Shown in pieces: positions 1-9,538 of a stretch of 64,000 bases of DNA (its first letter is position 1; every line of letters starts with the position of its first letter). The stretch spans positions 2,509,819-2,573,818 of the forward strand of contig NZ_CP072642.1 of NCBI RefSeq assembly GCF_018304765.1, read 5' to 3'. Source of the DNA: Chloracidobacterium sp. N. Lineage in GTDB: Bacteria > Acidobacteriota > Blastocatellia > Chloracidobacteriales > Chloracidobacteriaceae. The notes under the pieces were generated by a model. The model had not been told where the DNA came from and searched no databases. It saw only the letters and a program-made list of their open reading frames with translations. Made by a program: the position numbers and the translations under genes.

Positions 1-237
1 CCAGGCCAGACGGCGGCCATCGAGTCCCAGTACGAGGATGATGTCGGAAGCGCCGTCAAAGATTTCCCGGTAACGCAGTTCGCTTTCGCGCAGGGCCTGA
101 ATCGTCCGTCCGGCTTCCTGCAGGGCCGCTTCAAGCTGGGCGATGCGCTGCTGCGCCGCCGCCAAAGCCATGTCTCCGGCTGGCAGCGGCTCACACTGAC
201 CTTCAAAACCGGTTGCCGTCCCAGCTTCGTCCATCAT
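1..237 (-). CDS. PAS-domain sensor protein, N-terminal part only (cut by window edge)
   Basis: Reading the minus strand from the ATG at 237 gives 79 codons running off the window. An N-terminal stretch with a short predicted coiled coil (residues ~25-50, rich in A, Q, E and L) leads into ELRYREIFDGASDIILVLG, a typical start of a PAS domain, so this is probably a PAS sensor kinase or diguanylate cyclase. The output domain lies outside the window and cannot be named. The start lies four bases after the stop of the DUF427 gene, so the two may be co-transcribed; an in-frame ATG at 234 is an equally possible start. Confidence 0.6.
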   Translation of the reverse strand, partial: MMDEAGTATGFEGQCEPLPAGDMALAAAQQRIAQLEAALQEAGRTIQALRESELRYREIFDGASDIILVLGLDGRRLAW

Positions 238-241
238 CGGC

Positions 242-559
242 TTACGCGCGCTCTTCCACCGTGGTCAGACGGTCGCCAGCGTAGAAGCCATAGCGCCCCG
301 CAATCTGCTCGTAGCCCGGTTTTGGGCTTGGATACACCCAGGCCACCTGCGGCGTCGCATGTGCGCCGTCGTCAAAGTTCACCCAGTTGCACGTGCCTTT
401 GTAACCGCACGTGTAGGTGTTGGCCGTCACCTTGAGCACGTCCTGATTGACGGCCGCCGGCGCAAAATACCAGTTGCCTTCAAAGGCAAGCACCTGGTTG
501 GGATCATCCGTTGTGGCAAGCACAGTTCCCGTCGCGCGTTCCTTGATTGTCACCCGCAT
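242..559 (-). CDS. DUF427 family protein
   Basis: A 105-residue product if started at the ATG at 559. The frame is open further upstream to 691, but that extension looks unlike the family. The sequence has the layout of the small beta-rich DUF427 domain: an N-terminal strand region (MRVTIKERATGTVLATTDD), a central TYTCGYKGTCNWVNF segment like the TxCPYKGxA motif of the family, and a C-terminal AWVYPSPKPGYEQIAGRYGFY. The biochemical role of DUF427 proteins is not established. It sits immediately upstream of a PAS sensor gene on the same strand. Confidence 0.75.
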   Translation of the reverse strand: MRVTIKERATGTVLATTDDPNQVLAFEGNWYFAPAAVNQDVLKVTANTYTCGYKGTCNWVNFDDGAHATPQVAWVYPSPKPGYEQIAGRYGFYAGDRLTTVEERA

Positions 560-816
560 ATTTTGACACCACTGACTGAACCTACGGTTTCGGGAACGGC
601 CGTCTGCCGGCCGCAAAACATCGTGATAGTAACACTTGAAGGCGTTCTGGCGCTGGTTGCGTTCCGCATCATAGCGCGATTTGCCGCTCATGCCAGCACG
701 GGCAGTCCGAACATCTGGCAGCAGCGGCTACCCTCGTGGCAACGTTTGGCGTACAGTTACGCCCACTCACGGACCGTCCACAACGGTCACTGGCAGTCTG
801 GAGGTTGCGCTGCACG

Positions 817-1305
817 ATGACGGACCCGGCTTCAACGTCACCCCCCGCACCGGTCGTTTTTCGCCAGACCTTTCTTTTTGTCGGGCTGTGGTATGGGTTG
901 GCTGTGGTGCTCACGCTGATTCTGGTTGTTCTGGGTGGCATTGTGGAAGCCCTCATCTGGACGCGCCTGGCTCCGGCTGTTCCCTTTCTCACGATTGGCC
1001 TCTGCCTGGTGCCCTTTGGCGTGGCGCTGTGGAAACATGCCCACCAGTGGGCTGAAACCTACACGCTGACACCGGACAAAATCGAAATCAGCACCGGGAT
1101 TTTCTCCAAAACGGTACGCAACATCCCCCTCTCCAAAGTGCAGGACGTGACCGTGGAGCAGACGCTGCTGCAACGCCTGTTCGGGTTGGGCCATGTGATT
1201 GTGGACAGCGCCTCCGCGACAGGAAACATCACCCTGCGGCATATTCATCAACCGCGCCTGGTGGCGGATCAGATTCTCCAGCGTGCCGGAGTCCCACACC
1301 CATGA
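817..1305 (+). CDS. Membrane protein with bacterial PH domain (bPH2, YdbS/YdbT-like)
   Basis: About 162 residues from the ATG at 817, preceded by GGAGG at 800-804. Two hydrophobic helices (residues ~18-45 and ~50-72) are followed by a soluble domain containing YTLTPDKIEISTGIFSKTVRNIPLSKVQDV, summarised here as the hallmark of bPH2 domains: short strands followed by an IPLxKVQDV-type motif. Such proteins are inner-membrane proteins of poorly known function. The stop overlaps the start of the next gene by four bases (ATGA), so they are translationally coupled. Confidence 0.75.
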   Translation: MTDPASTSPPAPVVFRQTFLFVGLWYGLAVVLTLILVVLGGIVEALIWTRLAPAVPFLTIGLCLVPFGVALWKHAHQWAETYTLTPDKIEISTGIFSKTVRNIPLSKVQDVTVEQTLLQRLFGLGHVIVDSASATGNITLRHIHQPRLVADQILQRAGVPHP

Positions 1306-2435
1306 CGCAGGTATGGTGCTCGCGGCAGAGAGACGGTCTGCGGTGGTGCGTGGTGTGGGGCTGGCTGCTCCTCAGCAGCGTCACGGCACTTTCCGGGCCG
1401 GCGGCTCCAGGGCAGCGCGTCATGCGCGACGAAACCGCCGGACGGCCGTTTCCCACCCGCGAGTTGGGCATCCGCCAGAGCTTTTCGCCAGACGCGCCGT
1501 GGCCGGCCGACATTGCAGCCGCTGATGAGCGTGCTCTGGCACGGGAATTTGGCGTGACCTGGCTGCACCGCGGCCGGCGGGAGGGCATCACCTTTGTGCT
1601 GTACCGGTGTCCGAACCAGGGACGCGCCATGGGACTGGCCAGGCTGATTGGCGGCGAGGCCCTGGGCGACACGGTGCTGACCGTCGCCGCCGGTGACGAC
1701 ACAGAAAAACGCGCTGCCGTCCGGTCTTTTCTGCGGGACAAACTCACGGCCTGGCAGGCGACGCTTCCGCCGGAAGAAACCGACCCACGTCCGGTCGTGC
1801 TGCGCAAGCTCCCCACGCAGGCCCTCCAGCCCGACACGGAGCACTATGTGGTCGGGACACTGGGACTGGCACGTGCCAATTGGTTGCCGGCCCCGGCTCT
1901 GCTGACGCCGCCGGGCAGCGCCTTTGCCTGGGCCGACTACACGCCCGCCGCGCCCTTTGATCATTTTCTGGTGGCGGAATATCCCACGCCACAGGACGCC
2001 ACCGCTGCGCTGGAGGCCGCCCGGCCACTGGCTTCCACAACCTGTCTGGTGGCACGCCGGGGCAATTTCATCGTGATTGCCGACGGCATCCGGGACATGC
2101 TCCGCGCACAGGCGGCGGTGGAGCGCGTCGAATACGACTATGTTGTACGCTGGTTAGGGGAGCCCCCACCCCGTTTTGGCACGCCAGCCCGAACGCCGCA
2201 ACAGGACATTCGCAACGTCGGCCAGCTTCTGATCAGCATTGCTTCCTTCGTCGTCCTCGCCGGGTTTGGCATGGTGCTGCTTGGCGCGGTCGCCGGCGGG
2301 GCATTCTTCTACTGGCGCCGACAGCGGGCCGGCGATGGCTTCATTGCGGCCGACACGATGCTGCGGCTCGATCTTCACGAAAGCCGGACGCTGCCCGACG
2401 CCGGGAGGGCGTCCGTCAAGCGGTTGACCGATTGA
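1302..2435 (+). CDS. Exported or membrane-anchored protein of unknown function
   Basis: 377 residues. The N-terminus has a hydrophobic segment (WCVVWGWLLLSSVTALSG) that reads as a signal peptide or anchor, and a second membrane helix lies near residues 312-340 (SFVVLAGFGMVLLGAVAGGA) with a short basic cytoplasmic tail. The roughly 270-residue region between would face the periplasm. I do not recognise its fold. It overlaps the bPH2 gene by four bases and the following hydrolase gene by four bases, so the three form one operon. Confidence 0.6.
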   Translation: MTQVWCSRQRDGLRWCVVWGWLLLSSVTALSGPAAPGQRVMRDETAGRPFPTRELGIRQSFSPDAPWPADIAAADERALAREFGVTWLHRGRREGITFVLYRCPNQGRAMGLARLIGGEALGDTVLTVAAGDDTEKRAAVRSFLRDKLTAWQATLPPEETDPRPVVLRKLPTQALQPDTEHYVVGTLGLARANWLPAPALLTPPGSAFAWADYTPAAPFDHFLVAEYPTPQDATAALEAARPLASTTCLVARRGNFIVIADGIRDMLRAQAAVERVEYDYVVRWLGEPPPRFGTPARTPQQDIRNVGQLLISIASFVVLAGFGMVLLGAVAGGAFFYWRRQRAGDGFIAADTMLRLDLHESRTLPDAGRASVKRLTD

Positions 2436-3385
2436 CCACCCAACCAGAGTTTGTATTTGCCACCGAAAAGTTCTGCCGCCATCTCGATGAGCTTGCCGCA
2501 CGGGAACGGCGTGAAACTGCCCCGCTCCAACTGGCGGTCCTGGCCACGATGCGCGAGTTTGCCAGCCGGGCCCGGTTTATCCGGCTGGGCGGTATCCGGC
2601 ATCACGCCTATGAGTACGGCCCGGTGGACGGCCCTGCCGTGATGCTTCTGCACGGCTGGGACTGTTCTTCCTACTGGTTCTATCGGCTTGCCCCCGCGCT
2701 TGGGCAGCACGGCTTCCGGGTCATTGCCTTCGACTTTCGCGGCCATGGCTTTTCCGACGCCGATCCACAGGATGACTACACCCTGCCCACCCTGGCGCAG
2801 GATACACTCCGCCTGGCTGACCTGCTGGGCATCCAACGCTTTCACCTGGTGTCGTTTTCGCTCGGTTCGGCCGTGGCGCTGCTGGTCGGCAGGCTGGCGC
2901 CGGAGCGCGTCGGACGCCAGGTGGTGATGAACTTTGGACTCTTTGACTACAGCGCGCTGCGGGCGCAGCTTTTGCCTCCCATTCTCAAGACGATCTTCGA
3001 CACCCTTCGGCGCATCCCTTCAAAAACCCTGGTGTATCGCTACGTTTCCCTGACACTTGCGCAACGGGAAGTTACGTGGTGCGACGTTGAAATGGGATTC
3101 ACCAGCCTGGTGTACTGCCATTCCCAGGCCGCTTTTTTAGCCGTTACCGACCTGGTCCGCCAGGAACGGGTGGCACAGGTGCAACAAGCCACCGGACAGG
3201 CGCATCCGACGCTGGTCATCACGGGCGAATTTGATCCCGTCGTTCCCTTTGCCGACAGCTTACGGCTGGCCCAGACCATCCCGGTGGCCCGCCTGCACAT
3301 TCTGCTGCGCACCGGACACCTGGTGCTGTTTGAGCGGCCGGACGACATTGAACGGCTGACCGCCGAGTGGCTGGCGGCTGACTGA
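2432..3385 (+). CDS. Alpha/beta-hydrolase fold protein
   Basis: 317 residues, started from the TTG at 2432 that overlaps the previous stop. It has the oxyanion-hole motif LLHGWD, the FDFRGHGFSD strand-turn typical of hydrolases, a nucleophile elbow SFSLGS (Ser-x-Ser-x-Gly rather than Gly-x-Ser-x-Gly), a late acid in GEFDPVVPF and a catalytic-type His in RTGHLVLFE. The triad therefore appears complete. The substrate cannot be told; esterases, haloperoxidase-like and MhpC-like enzymes share this layout. Fourth gene of a plus-strand operon that continues into the ABC-2-like permease. Confidence 0.8.
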   Translation: MTTQPEFVFATEKFCRHLDELAARERRETAPLQLAVLATMREFASRARFIRLGGIRHHAYEYGPVDGPAVMLLHGWDCSSYWFYRLAPALGQHGFRVIAFDFRGHGFSDADPQDDYTLPTLAQDTLRLADLLGIQRFHLVSFSLGSAVALLVGRLAPERVGRQVVMNFGLFDYSALRAQLLPPILKTIFDTLRRIPSKTLVYRYVSLTLAQREVTWCDVEMGFTSLVYCHSQAAFLAVTDLVRQERVAQVQQATGQAHPTLVITGEFDPVVPFADSLRLAQTIPVARLHILLRTGHLVLFERPDDIERLTAEWLAAD

Positions 3386-3410
3386 GGCACCGTTGGCGCG
3401 GAGCCTACCC

Positions 3411-4250
3411 ATGAGAGACGATCTGCGTGGCATCATCGCCCTGACGGCACTGACCTTCCACGAAGCGCGCCAGCGCAAGGTGCTTCTGCTGGCCTTTCTT
3501 CTGGGTCTTCTGTTTTTGGGGCTGTTCGCGTGGGGCGCGCACGCCACGGCCCGGCAGGCGGACGACCTGCCGCCGGCCATTGCCCGCATGCAGTTGAATT
3601 TTCTGACGCTGGCCGGGCTGTACGTCGTCAACTTCCTCGTTGCTGTCACCGCTGTGGCGCTGCCGGTGGACACGCTGTCGGGCGACATGGCTTCGGGCAT
3701 CATCCACACCCTGCTGACGAAGCCGTTGCACCGTGCGGCGATTGTCATCGGCAAGTGGCTGGGCTTTCTGGTGCTGCTGACCCTGTACTTCGGCTTCATG
3801 GCCGGCGGCGTCCTGAGCGCGACGTGGCTGCTGGCCGGGTACGTCCCACCCGGCGTCCCCACGGCCTTTCCCCTGATGTGGCTGGGAGCCGTGGTGCTGC
3901 TGACGATGACCATTGCCGGCGGCACACGGCTTTCGACACTGGCCAACGGCGTCGTCATCTTCGGGCTGTACGGTATTGCCTTCATCGGCGGCTGGATGGA
4001 ACGCATTGGCACGGTTCTGGGCAACGCGACGGCGCGGAATCTGGGCATTGTCTCAAGCCTGCTCGTGCCGACCGAAGTGATGTGGCAATACGCAGCAACC
4101 TTCATGCAGCCCGCCCTGCTGCGGCAGGCGGGACTGACGCCCTTTTCGGCAGCTTCCACACCGTCGCCGCTGATGGTGACCTGGGCCATAGGCTGCATTG
4201 CCGTCAATCTGGCGCTGGCCATGTGGTGGTTTGCCCGGCGCGACCTGTGA
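3411..4250 (+). CDS. ABC-2 type transporter permease-like membrane protein
   Basis: About 279 residues from the ATG at 3411 (GGAG at 3400-3403; a TTG at 3393 is the alternative). There are six hydrophobic helices, with a large hydrophilic loop after the first. The segment SGDMASGIIHTLLTKPLHR between helices 2 and 3 matches the intracellular motif of ABC-2 permeases such as those of the NosY/Ccm type. No ATPase gene lies next to it here, so the partner must be encoded elsewhere. It follows the hydrolase gene by 25 bp. Confidence 0.7.
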   Translation: MRDDLRGIIALTALTFHEARQRKVLLLAFLLGLLFLGLFAWGAHATARQADDLPPAIARMQLNFLTLAGLYVVNFLVAVTAVALPVDTLSGDMASGIIHTLLTKPLHRAAIVIGKWLGFLVLLTLYFGFMAGGVLSATWLLAGYVPPGVPTAFPLMWLGAVVLLTMTIAGGTRLSTLANGVVIFGLYGIAFIGGWMERIGTVLGNATARNLGIVSSLLVPTEVMWQYAATFMQPALLRQAGLTPFSAASTPSPLMVTWAIGCIAVNLALAMWWFARRDL

Positions 4251-6088
<1,838 letters not shown>

Positions 6089-6275
6089 CGGACAGGCCTT
6101 CCGGGCCGCGGCCCATTGGCTGCAAATTCGCTCCAAATGGCTGTTGCACCGGGTGAAGCCAAAGGCTTACCGTGACGGTTTGCAGGCCGTGTCGGTTTGC
6201 AGAACCTTCACCCCCGTGCCTGATGCAGCCAGCCTGCGTCTTCACTGTGTCTGTTTTTGGAGGAAAGTAACCCTG

Positions 6276-7172
6276 ATGCCTGATACCCAGCAGCATGAGA
6301 TGCGACTCAAAACCGGTCTGGCGGAAATGCTCAAAGGCGGCGTCATCATGGATGTCGTCAACGTCGAGCAGGCGCGCATTGCTGAAGAAGCCGGCGCCGT
6401 GGCCGTGATGGCGCTGGAGCGCGTCCCGGCCGACATTCGCCGCGATGGCGGGGTGGCGCGGATGTCCAACCCGCGCATGATCCGCCAGATTATGGAGGCC
6501 GTCTCGATTCCCGTCATGGCCAAGGTACGTATCGGACATACCGCCGAGGCCCAGGTGCTTGAAGCCCTTGGGGTGGACTTCATTGACGAGTCGGAGGTCC
6601 TCACTCCGGCCGACCCCTATCACCACGTCAACAAGTTTGCTTTCCGCGTCCCGTTCGTCTGCGGGGCGACCAACCTGGGTGAGGCGCTGCGCCGCATTGG
6701 CGAAGGTGCGGCCATGATTCGGAGCAAGGGGGAAGCCGGGACGGGCAACATCATCGAGGCGGTGCGCCACCTGCGGGAAATCCGCCGCGACATCCGCCTG
6801 CTGACCGTTCTCGACGAAGACGAGCTGATGGCCGAAGCCAAGCGGCTTCAGGCCCCCTATGAACTCGTGCGCTACGTGGCGCAGCACGGCAAGCTGCCGG
6901 TACCGCTCTTTGCCGCCGGCGGCGTCGCCACTCCGGCCGATGCGGCGCTCTGCATGCAACTGGGCGCTGAAACTGTGTTCGTTGGTTCGGGCGTCTTCAA
7001 ATCCAATGACCCGGCCCGCTTTGCCCGCGCCATCGTCAAAGCCGTGACGTTTTATCAGGACCCGGCCAAGGTCCTGGAAGCCTGCGAGGAAATCGAAGAC
7101 GGACAGCCCATGCGCGGGCTGGCAATTGAAACCCTCCCGGCCGAACAGGTGCTTGCCGCGCGCGGCTGGTAG
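6276..7172 (+). CDS. pdxS: Pyridoxal 5'-phosphate synthase, synthase subunit PdxS
   Basis: 298 residues from the ATG at 6276, with GGAGGA at 6259-6264; an upstream in-frame extension to 6024 has no homology-like content. The TIM-barrel synthase makes PLP from ribose 5-phosphate, glyceraldehyde 3-phosphate and ammonia. Very conserved blocks are present: [44 protein letters not shown] with the Schiff-base lysine, and [10 protein letters not shown]. Its glutaminase partner PdxT is encoded about 31 kb away. Two inverted repeats follow the stop. Confidence 0.98.
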   Translation: MPDTQQHEMRLKTGLAEMLKGGVIMDVVNVEQARIAEEAGAVAVMALERVPADIRRDGGVARMSNPRMIRQIMEAVSIPVMAKVRIGHTAEAQVLEALGVDFIDESEVLTPADPYHHVNKFAFRVPFVCGATNLGEALRRIGEGAAMIRSKGEAGTGNIIEAVRHLREIRRDIRLLTVLDEDELMAEAKRLQAPYELVRYVAQHGKLPVPLFAAGGVATPADAALCMQLGAETVFVGSGVFKSNDPARFARAIVKAVTFYQDPAKVLEACEEIEDGQPMRGLAIETLPAEQVLAARGW

Positions 7173-7186
7173 CCAAACCTTCCTGA

Positions 7187-7210
7187 CCGTCTGCGAACCA
7201 CCGCAGACGG
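7187..7210. terminator. Hairpin just after pdxS
   Basis: A perfect nine-base inverted repeat (CCGTCTGCG, loop AACCAC, CGCAGACGG) begins 14 bases after the pdxS stop. No T-run follows, so alone it is not a classical intrinsic terminator; it may protect the 3' end of the pdxS transcript. Confidence 0.5.
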
Positions 7211-7227
7211 CATTGGACATCCATCCC

Positions 7228-7275
7228 GGACGTTGCCTATGCTGTAAAAGCTTCCCGGCAACGTCCTTTTGTTTT
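7228..7275 (+). terminator. Intrinsic terminator-like hairpin between pdxS and the dnaE C-terminal gene
   Basis: A perfect ten-base inverted repeat, GGACGTTGCC (7228-7237) and GGCAACGTCC (7257-7266), with a 19-base loop, is followed by TTTTGTTTT. This has the shape of a Rho-independent terminator on the plus strand. It lies only 12 bases upstream of the chosen start of the dnaE fragment, so it would separate that gene from pdxS transcription or act as an attenuator in its leader. Confidence 0.6.
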
Positions 7276-7287
7276 GGGATGCCTGCG

Positions 7288-7407
7288 ATGTCACTGCGTG
7301 AAATCAGAATTACCCGTGTGACACCGGTCGGCCCGGCGCCAACCTACAACGTGACCATGCGGGCACCGCTGCACAACTATTTTGTCAACGACCTTCTGAC
7401 GGCCAAC
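7288..7407 (+). other. C-terminal split-intein segment (IntC) within the dnaE fragment
   Basis: Forty codons from Met to the terminal Asn (AAC at 7405-7407). Features of intein C-termini: block-F-like HNYFVND, a C-terminal Asn for cyclisation, and a Ser at +1 (7408-7410) as nucleophile. The penultimate residue is Ala instead of the usual His, as in cyanobacterial DnaE inteins. Compared with E. coli FNKSHSAAY, the junction falls between K and S; the cyanobacterial DnaE intein instead precedes CFNKSHS, so the insertion point here is four residues further along. Confidence 0.8.
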
Positions 7408-8604
7408 AGCCACTCGGTCTGCTACGGTGTGCTCGCCTACCGCACGGCCTATCTCAAGGCACACTATCCGGCGCACTTCTGGGCGGCGGTGCTAACCAGC
7501 GAGCTGAACGACAGCGACAAGGTTGCCCGTTACATCGAGCGGGCGCGGGCGCAGGGCGTCGAAATTCTGCCGCCGGATGTCAACATCAGCGAGCACGGTT
7601 TTACGGCGACCGAGGGCCGGATTCGGTTTGGCCTGATGGCCATCAAGGGCATCGGGGAAGCCACCGTGGATGCCATCCTGGAAGCGCGTGAGCAAAGCGG
7701 CCCGTTCCGCTCGCTGTTTGACTTTACCGAGCGGCTTGACCCCAAGGCGCTCAACCGGCGGGTGCTGGAAAGTCTGGTCAAGTCCGGCGCACTGGACGGC
7801 CTGCCGGGGACGCGCGCCCAGAAGTTTGCCGCCATCGAAGCTGCACTCGAACATGGACTACAGGCGCACCGCGATGCCGTCGCGGGACAGGTCTCCCTGT
7901 TTGACACACTGGCGGCTGACTCCGACCAGCCCCCGGAAACTGAACTGCCCAGGGTTCCCGACTGGACGGCCAAGGAAAGCCTGGCCGGCGAAAAGGCCAC
8001 CCTTGGGTTCTACCTGACCGGCCATCCCCTGGCCGGTTTCCGTGAAGCCCTGGCGGCGCGCAAAAGCCTGTCCTACGCCCAACTGGCCGGCCAGCCGTCG
8101 GGCGATACGGTCAGCATGGGGGGCGTCATCAGTGACTTCACCGTGAAAAACACGAAGAAAGGCGACCGCTTTGCCGTCTTCAGCCTCGAAGACGAAACCG
8201 GGAGCATCGAGGTCATTGCCTGGCCCGAAACCTTCAGGCGGCTGGGCGAGCAGGTCACGGATGGGGTGGCCGTACTGGTCACCGGCCGGCTGGAAATCGA
8301 AGACGGCAAAGCGACCAGAATCGTGGCCGAAGCAGCCGAACCGCTGGAAGGGCTGCGGGAGCGGCATGCCAAAAGTGTCATGCTGCGTTTTGCGGCGGAC
8401 GCACTCGACACCGCACAACTCGAAAAGCTCCGTGAGGTGCTCGACCGCCATCGCGGAGAACGCCCCCTGATCTTCGCGCTCTCTCTGCCGAATGGTGTGG
8501 AAGCCCGCCTTCGCGCGCACCACACCTTCAGCGTGCGGCCCTCACCGGCGCTCGTGGAAGAACTGCAAGCCGGCTTCCCCGGCTGCACCGTTGTGCTTCA
8601 GTGA
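7288..8604 (+). CDS. dnaE: DNA polymerase III alpha subunit, C-terminal fragment with N-terminal split-intein (IntC) segment
   Basis: 438 residues from the ATG at 7288 (GGGA at 7276-7279; an in-frame ATG at 7279 would add three residues). Residues 1-40 are a C-terminal intein piece: a TYNVTM strand, a block-F-like HNYFVND, and a terminal LLTAN. The next residue, Ser41, starts ordinary DnaE sequence (SHSVCYGVLAYRTAYLKAHYP), followed by the HhH region (IKGIGEATVDAILEA), GFYLTGHPL, and an OB fold (VSMGGVISDFTVKNTKKGDR). Upstream DnaE domains are absent; pdxS and a terminator precede it. The host polymerase must therefore be assembled from two genes, presumably by protein trans-splicing with an N-terminal half encoded elsewhere. 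Confidence 0.9.
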   Translation: MSLREIRITRVTPVGPAPTYNVTMRAPLHNYFVNDLLTANSHSVCYGVLAYRTAYLKAHYPAHFWAAVLTSELNDSDKVARYIERARAQGVEILPPDVNISEHGFTATEGRIRFGLMAIKGIGEATVDAILEAREQSGPFRSLFDFTERLDPKALNRRVLESLVKSGALDGLPGTRAQKFAAIEAALEHGLQAHRDAVAGQVSLFDTLAADSDQPPETELPRVPDWTAKESLAGEKATLGFYLTGHPLAGFREALAARKSLSYAQLAGQPSGDTVSMGGVISDFTVKNTKKGDRFAVFSLEDETGSIEVIAWPETFRRLGEQVTDGVAVLVTGRLEIEDGKATRIVAEAAEPLEGLRERHAKSVMLRFAADALDTAQLEKLREVLDRHRGERPLIFALSLPNGVEARLRAHHTFSVRPSPALVEELQAGFPGCTVVLQ

Positions 8605-8638
8605 ATGAAGCGCGCCGTTTCTGGACGCAGGTTTGCTT

Positions 8639-9538
8639 ATGACATCCCAGGTTGCCTCGCCCCAGCCCGAACCGGCAGCACTGACCCCTGAACCGGCAGC
8701 GTCGGCCGTCGCGCCGGAGCTGCCGCCGGAATTCAACAGCATCATCAACCTTCAACTCCCGGTTGAGGACGGTGTTCCCCTGGAAAGCGTCTGGCATCGG
8801 CTGCAAATCAATCTGCTTGACGACTGCCTGCACCAGCACTGGCGTGGGCGGACGGACTTTTTCGCCAGCGGCAATATGTTTGTCTATTACAGCCTGCAAC
8901 AGGTGAAGACGATGGACTACAAGGGGCCGGACTTCTTCGTGGTGAAGGATGTGGACGGCTCCTTCATGCGTGGGGCGTGGGTGGCCTGGGAGGAAGGCGG
9001 ACGGCTCCCGGATGTCATTGTCGAGTTGCTCTCGCCTTCAACCCAGGCGGCCGATCTGGGTCAGAAAAAACAGCTCTACGAGCGGGTCCTTCGGACGGCC
9101 GAGTATTTCTGCTACGGCCCCGATCCGACGTTTGGCAAAACGCCGACCCTTCAGGGCTGGGGGCTTGTCCACGGGCAGTACGAAGCCATCGAATCCGATG
9201 CCCGTGGGTGGCTGTGGAGTAACCAGCTTGGGGCCTGGCTCGGTGAATGGGAAGGGCAGTACCACGGGATGCAGAACCGGTGGCTGCGGCTTTACGACTC
9301 CACGGGGCAGCTTATCCCGACCCGGGCCGAAGCGGCGGAAGCCGAAGCTGAACGTGCGCAGGCCGAAGCCGAACGTGCCCAGATGGAAGCCAGGCAGGCC
9401 CGCGACGAGGCGGAAGCCGAACGCGCCCGCGCTGAAGCCGCCGAGGCCCGGGCCGCCGCCCTCGCAGCGGAGATAGAGCGTCTGCGGTCCGGTCTGAAGG
9501 GAACGGACCAGGGCGCCGGCCCTGACGAGCCGGCTTAG
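8639..9538 (+). CDS. Uma2 family protein (putative restriction-endonuclease-like fold) with C-terminal coiled coil
   Basis: 299 residues from the ATG at 8639. The central part has Uma2/DUF820 signatures: GPDFFVVKDVDG, RLPDVIVELLSPST, and a KKQLYERVLRTAEYF helix, a PD-(D/E)xK-like arrangement. Residues ~230-290 are a long charged heptad-like helix rich in EAERAQAEAERAQ repeats, a predicted coiled coil often found behind Uma2 domains in cyanobacteria. The cellular role of this family is not established. It ends in a four-base convergent overlap with gyrA. Confidence 0.8.
   Translation: MTSQVASPQPEPAALTPEPAASAVAPELPPEFNSIINLQLPVEDGVPLESVWHRLQINLLDDCLHQHWRGRTDFFASGNMFVYYSLQQVKTMDYKGPDFFVVKDVDGSFMRGAWVAWEEGGRLPDVIVELLSPSTQAADLGQKKQLYERVLRTAEYFCYGPDPTFGKTPTLQGWGLVHGQYEAIESDARGWLWSNQLGAWLGEWEGQYHGMQNRWLRLYDSTGQLIPTRAEAAEAEAERAQAEAERAQMEARQARDEAEAERARAEAAEARAAALAAEIERLRSGLKGTDQGAGPDEPA

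Noticed and set aside
7126-7287. Longer start of the dnaE fragment overlapping pdxS
   Set aside because: It would overlap the conserved end of pdxS and pass through the terminator hairpin; the added residues are not intein-like.
9300-9480. Possible DNA repeat array in the Uma2 gene tail
   Set aside because: The periodicity comes from coiled-coil codons (GCC, GAA, CGT) and not from an independent repeat.
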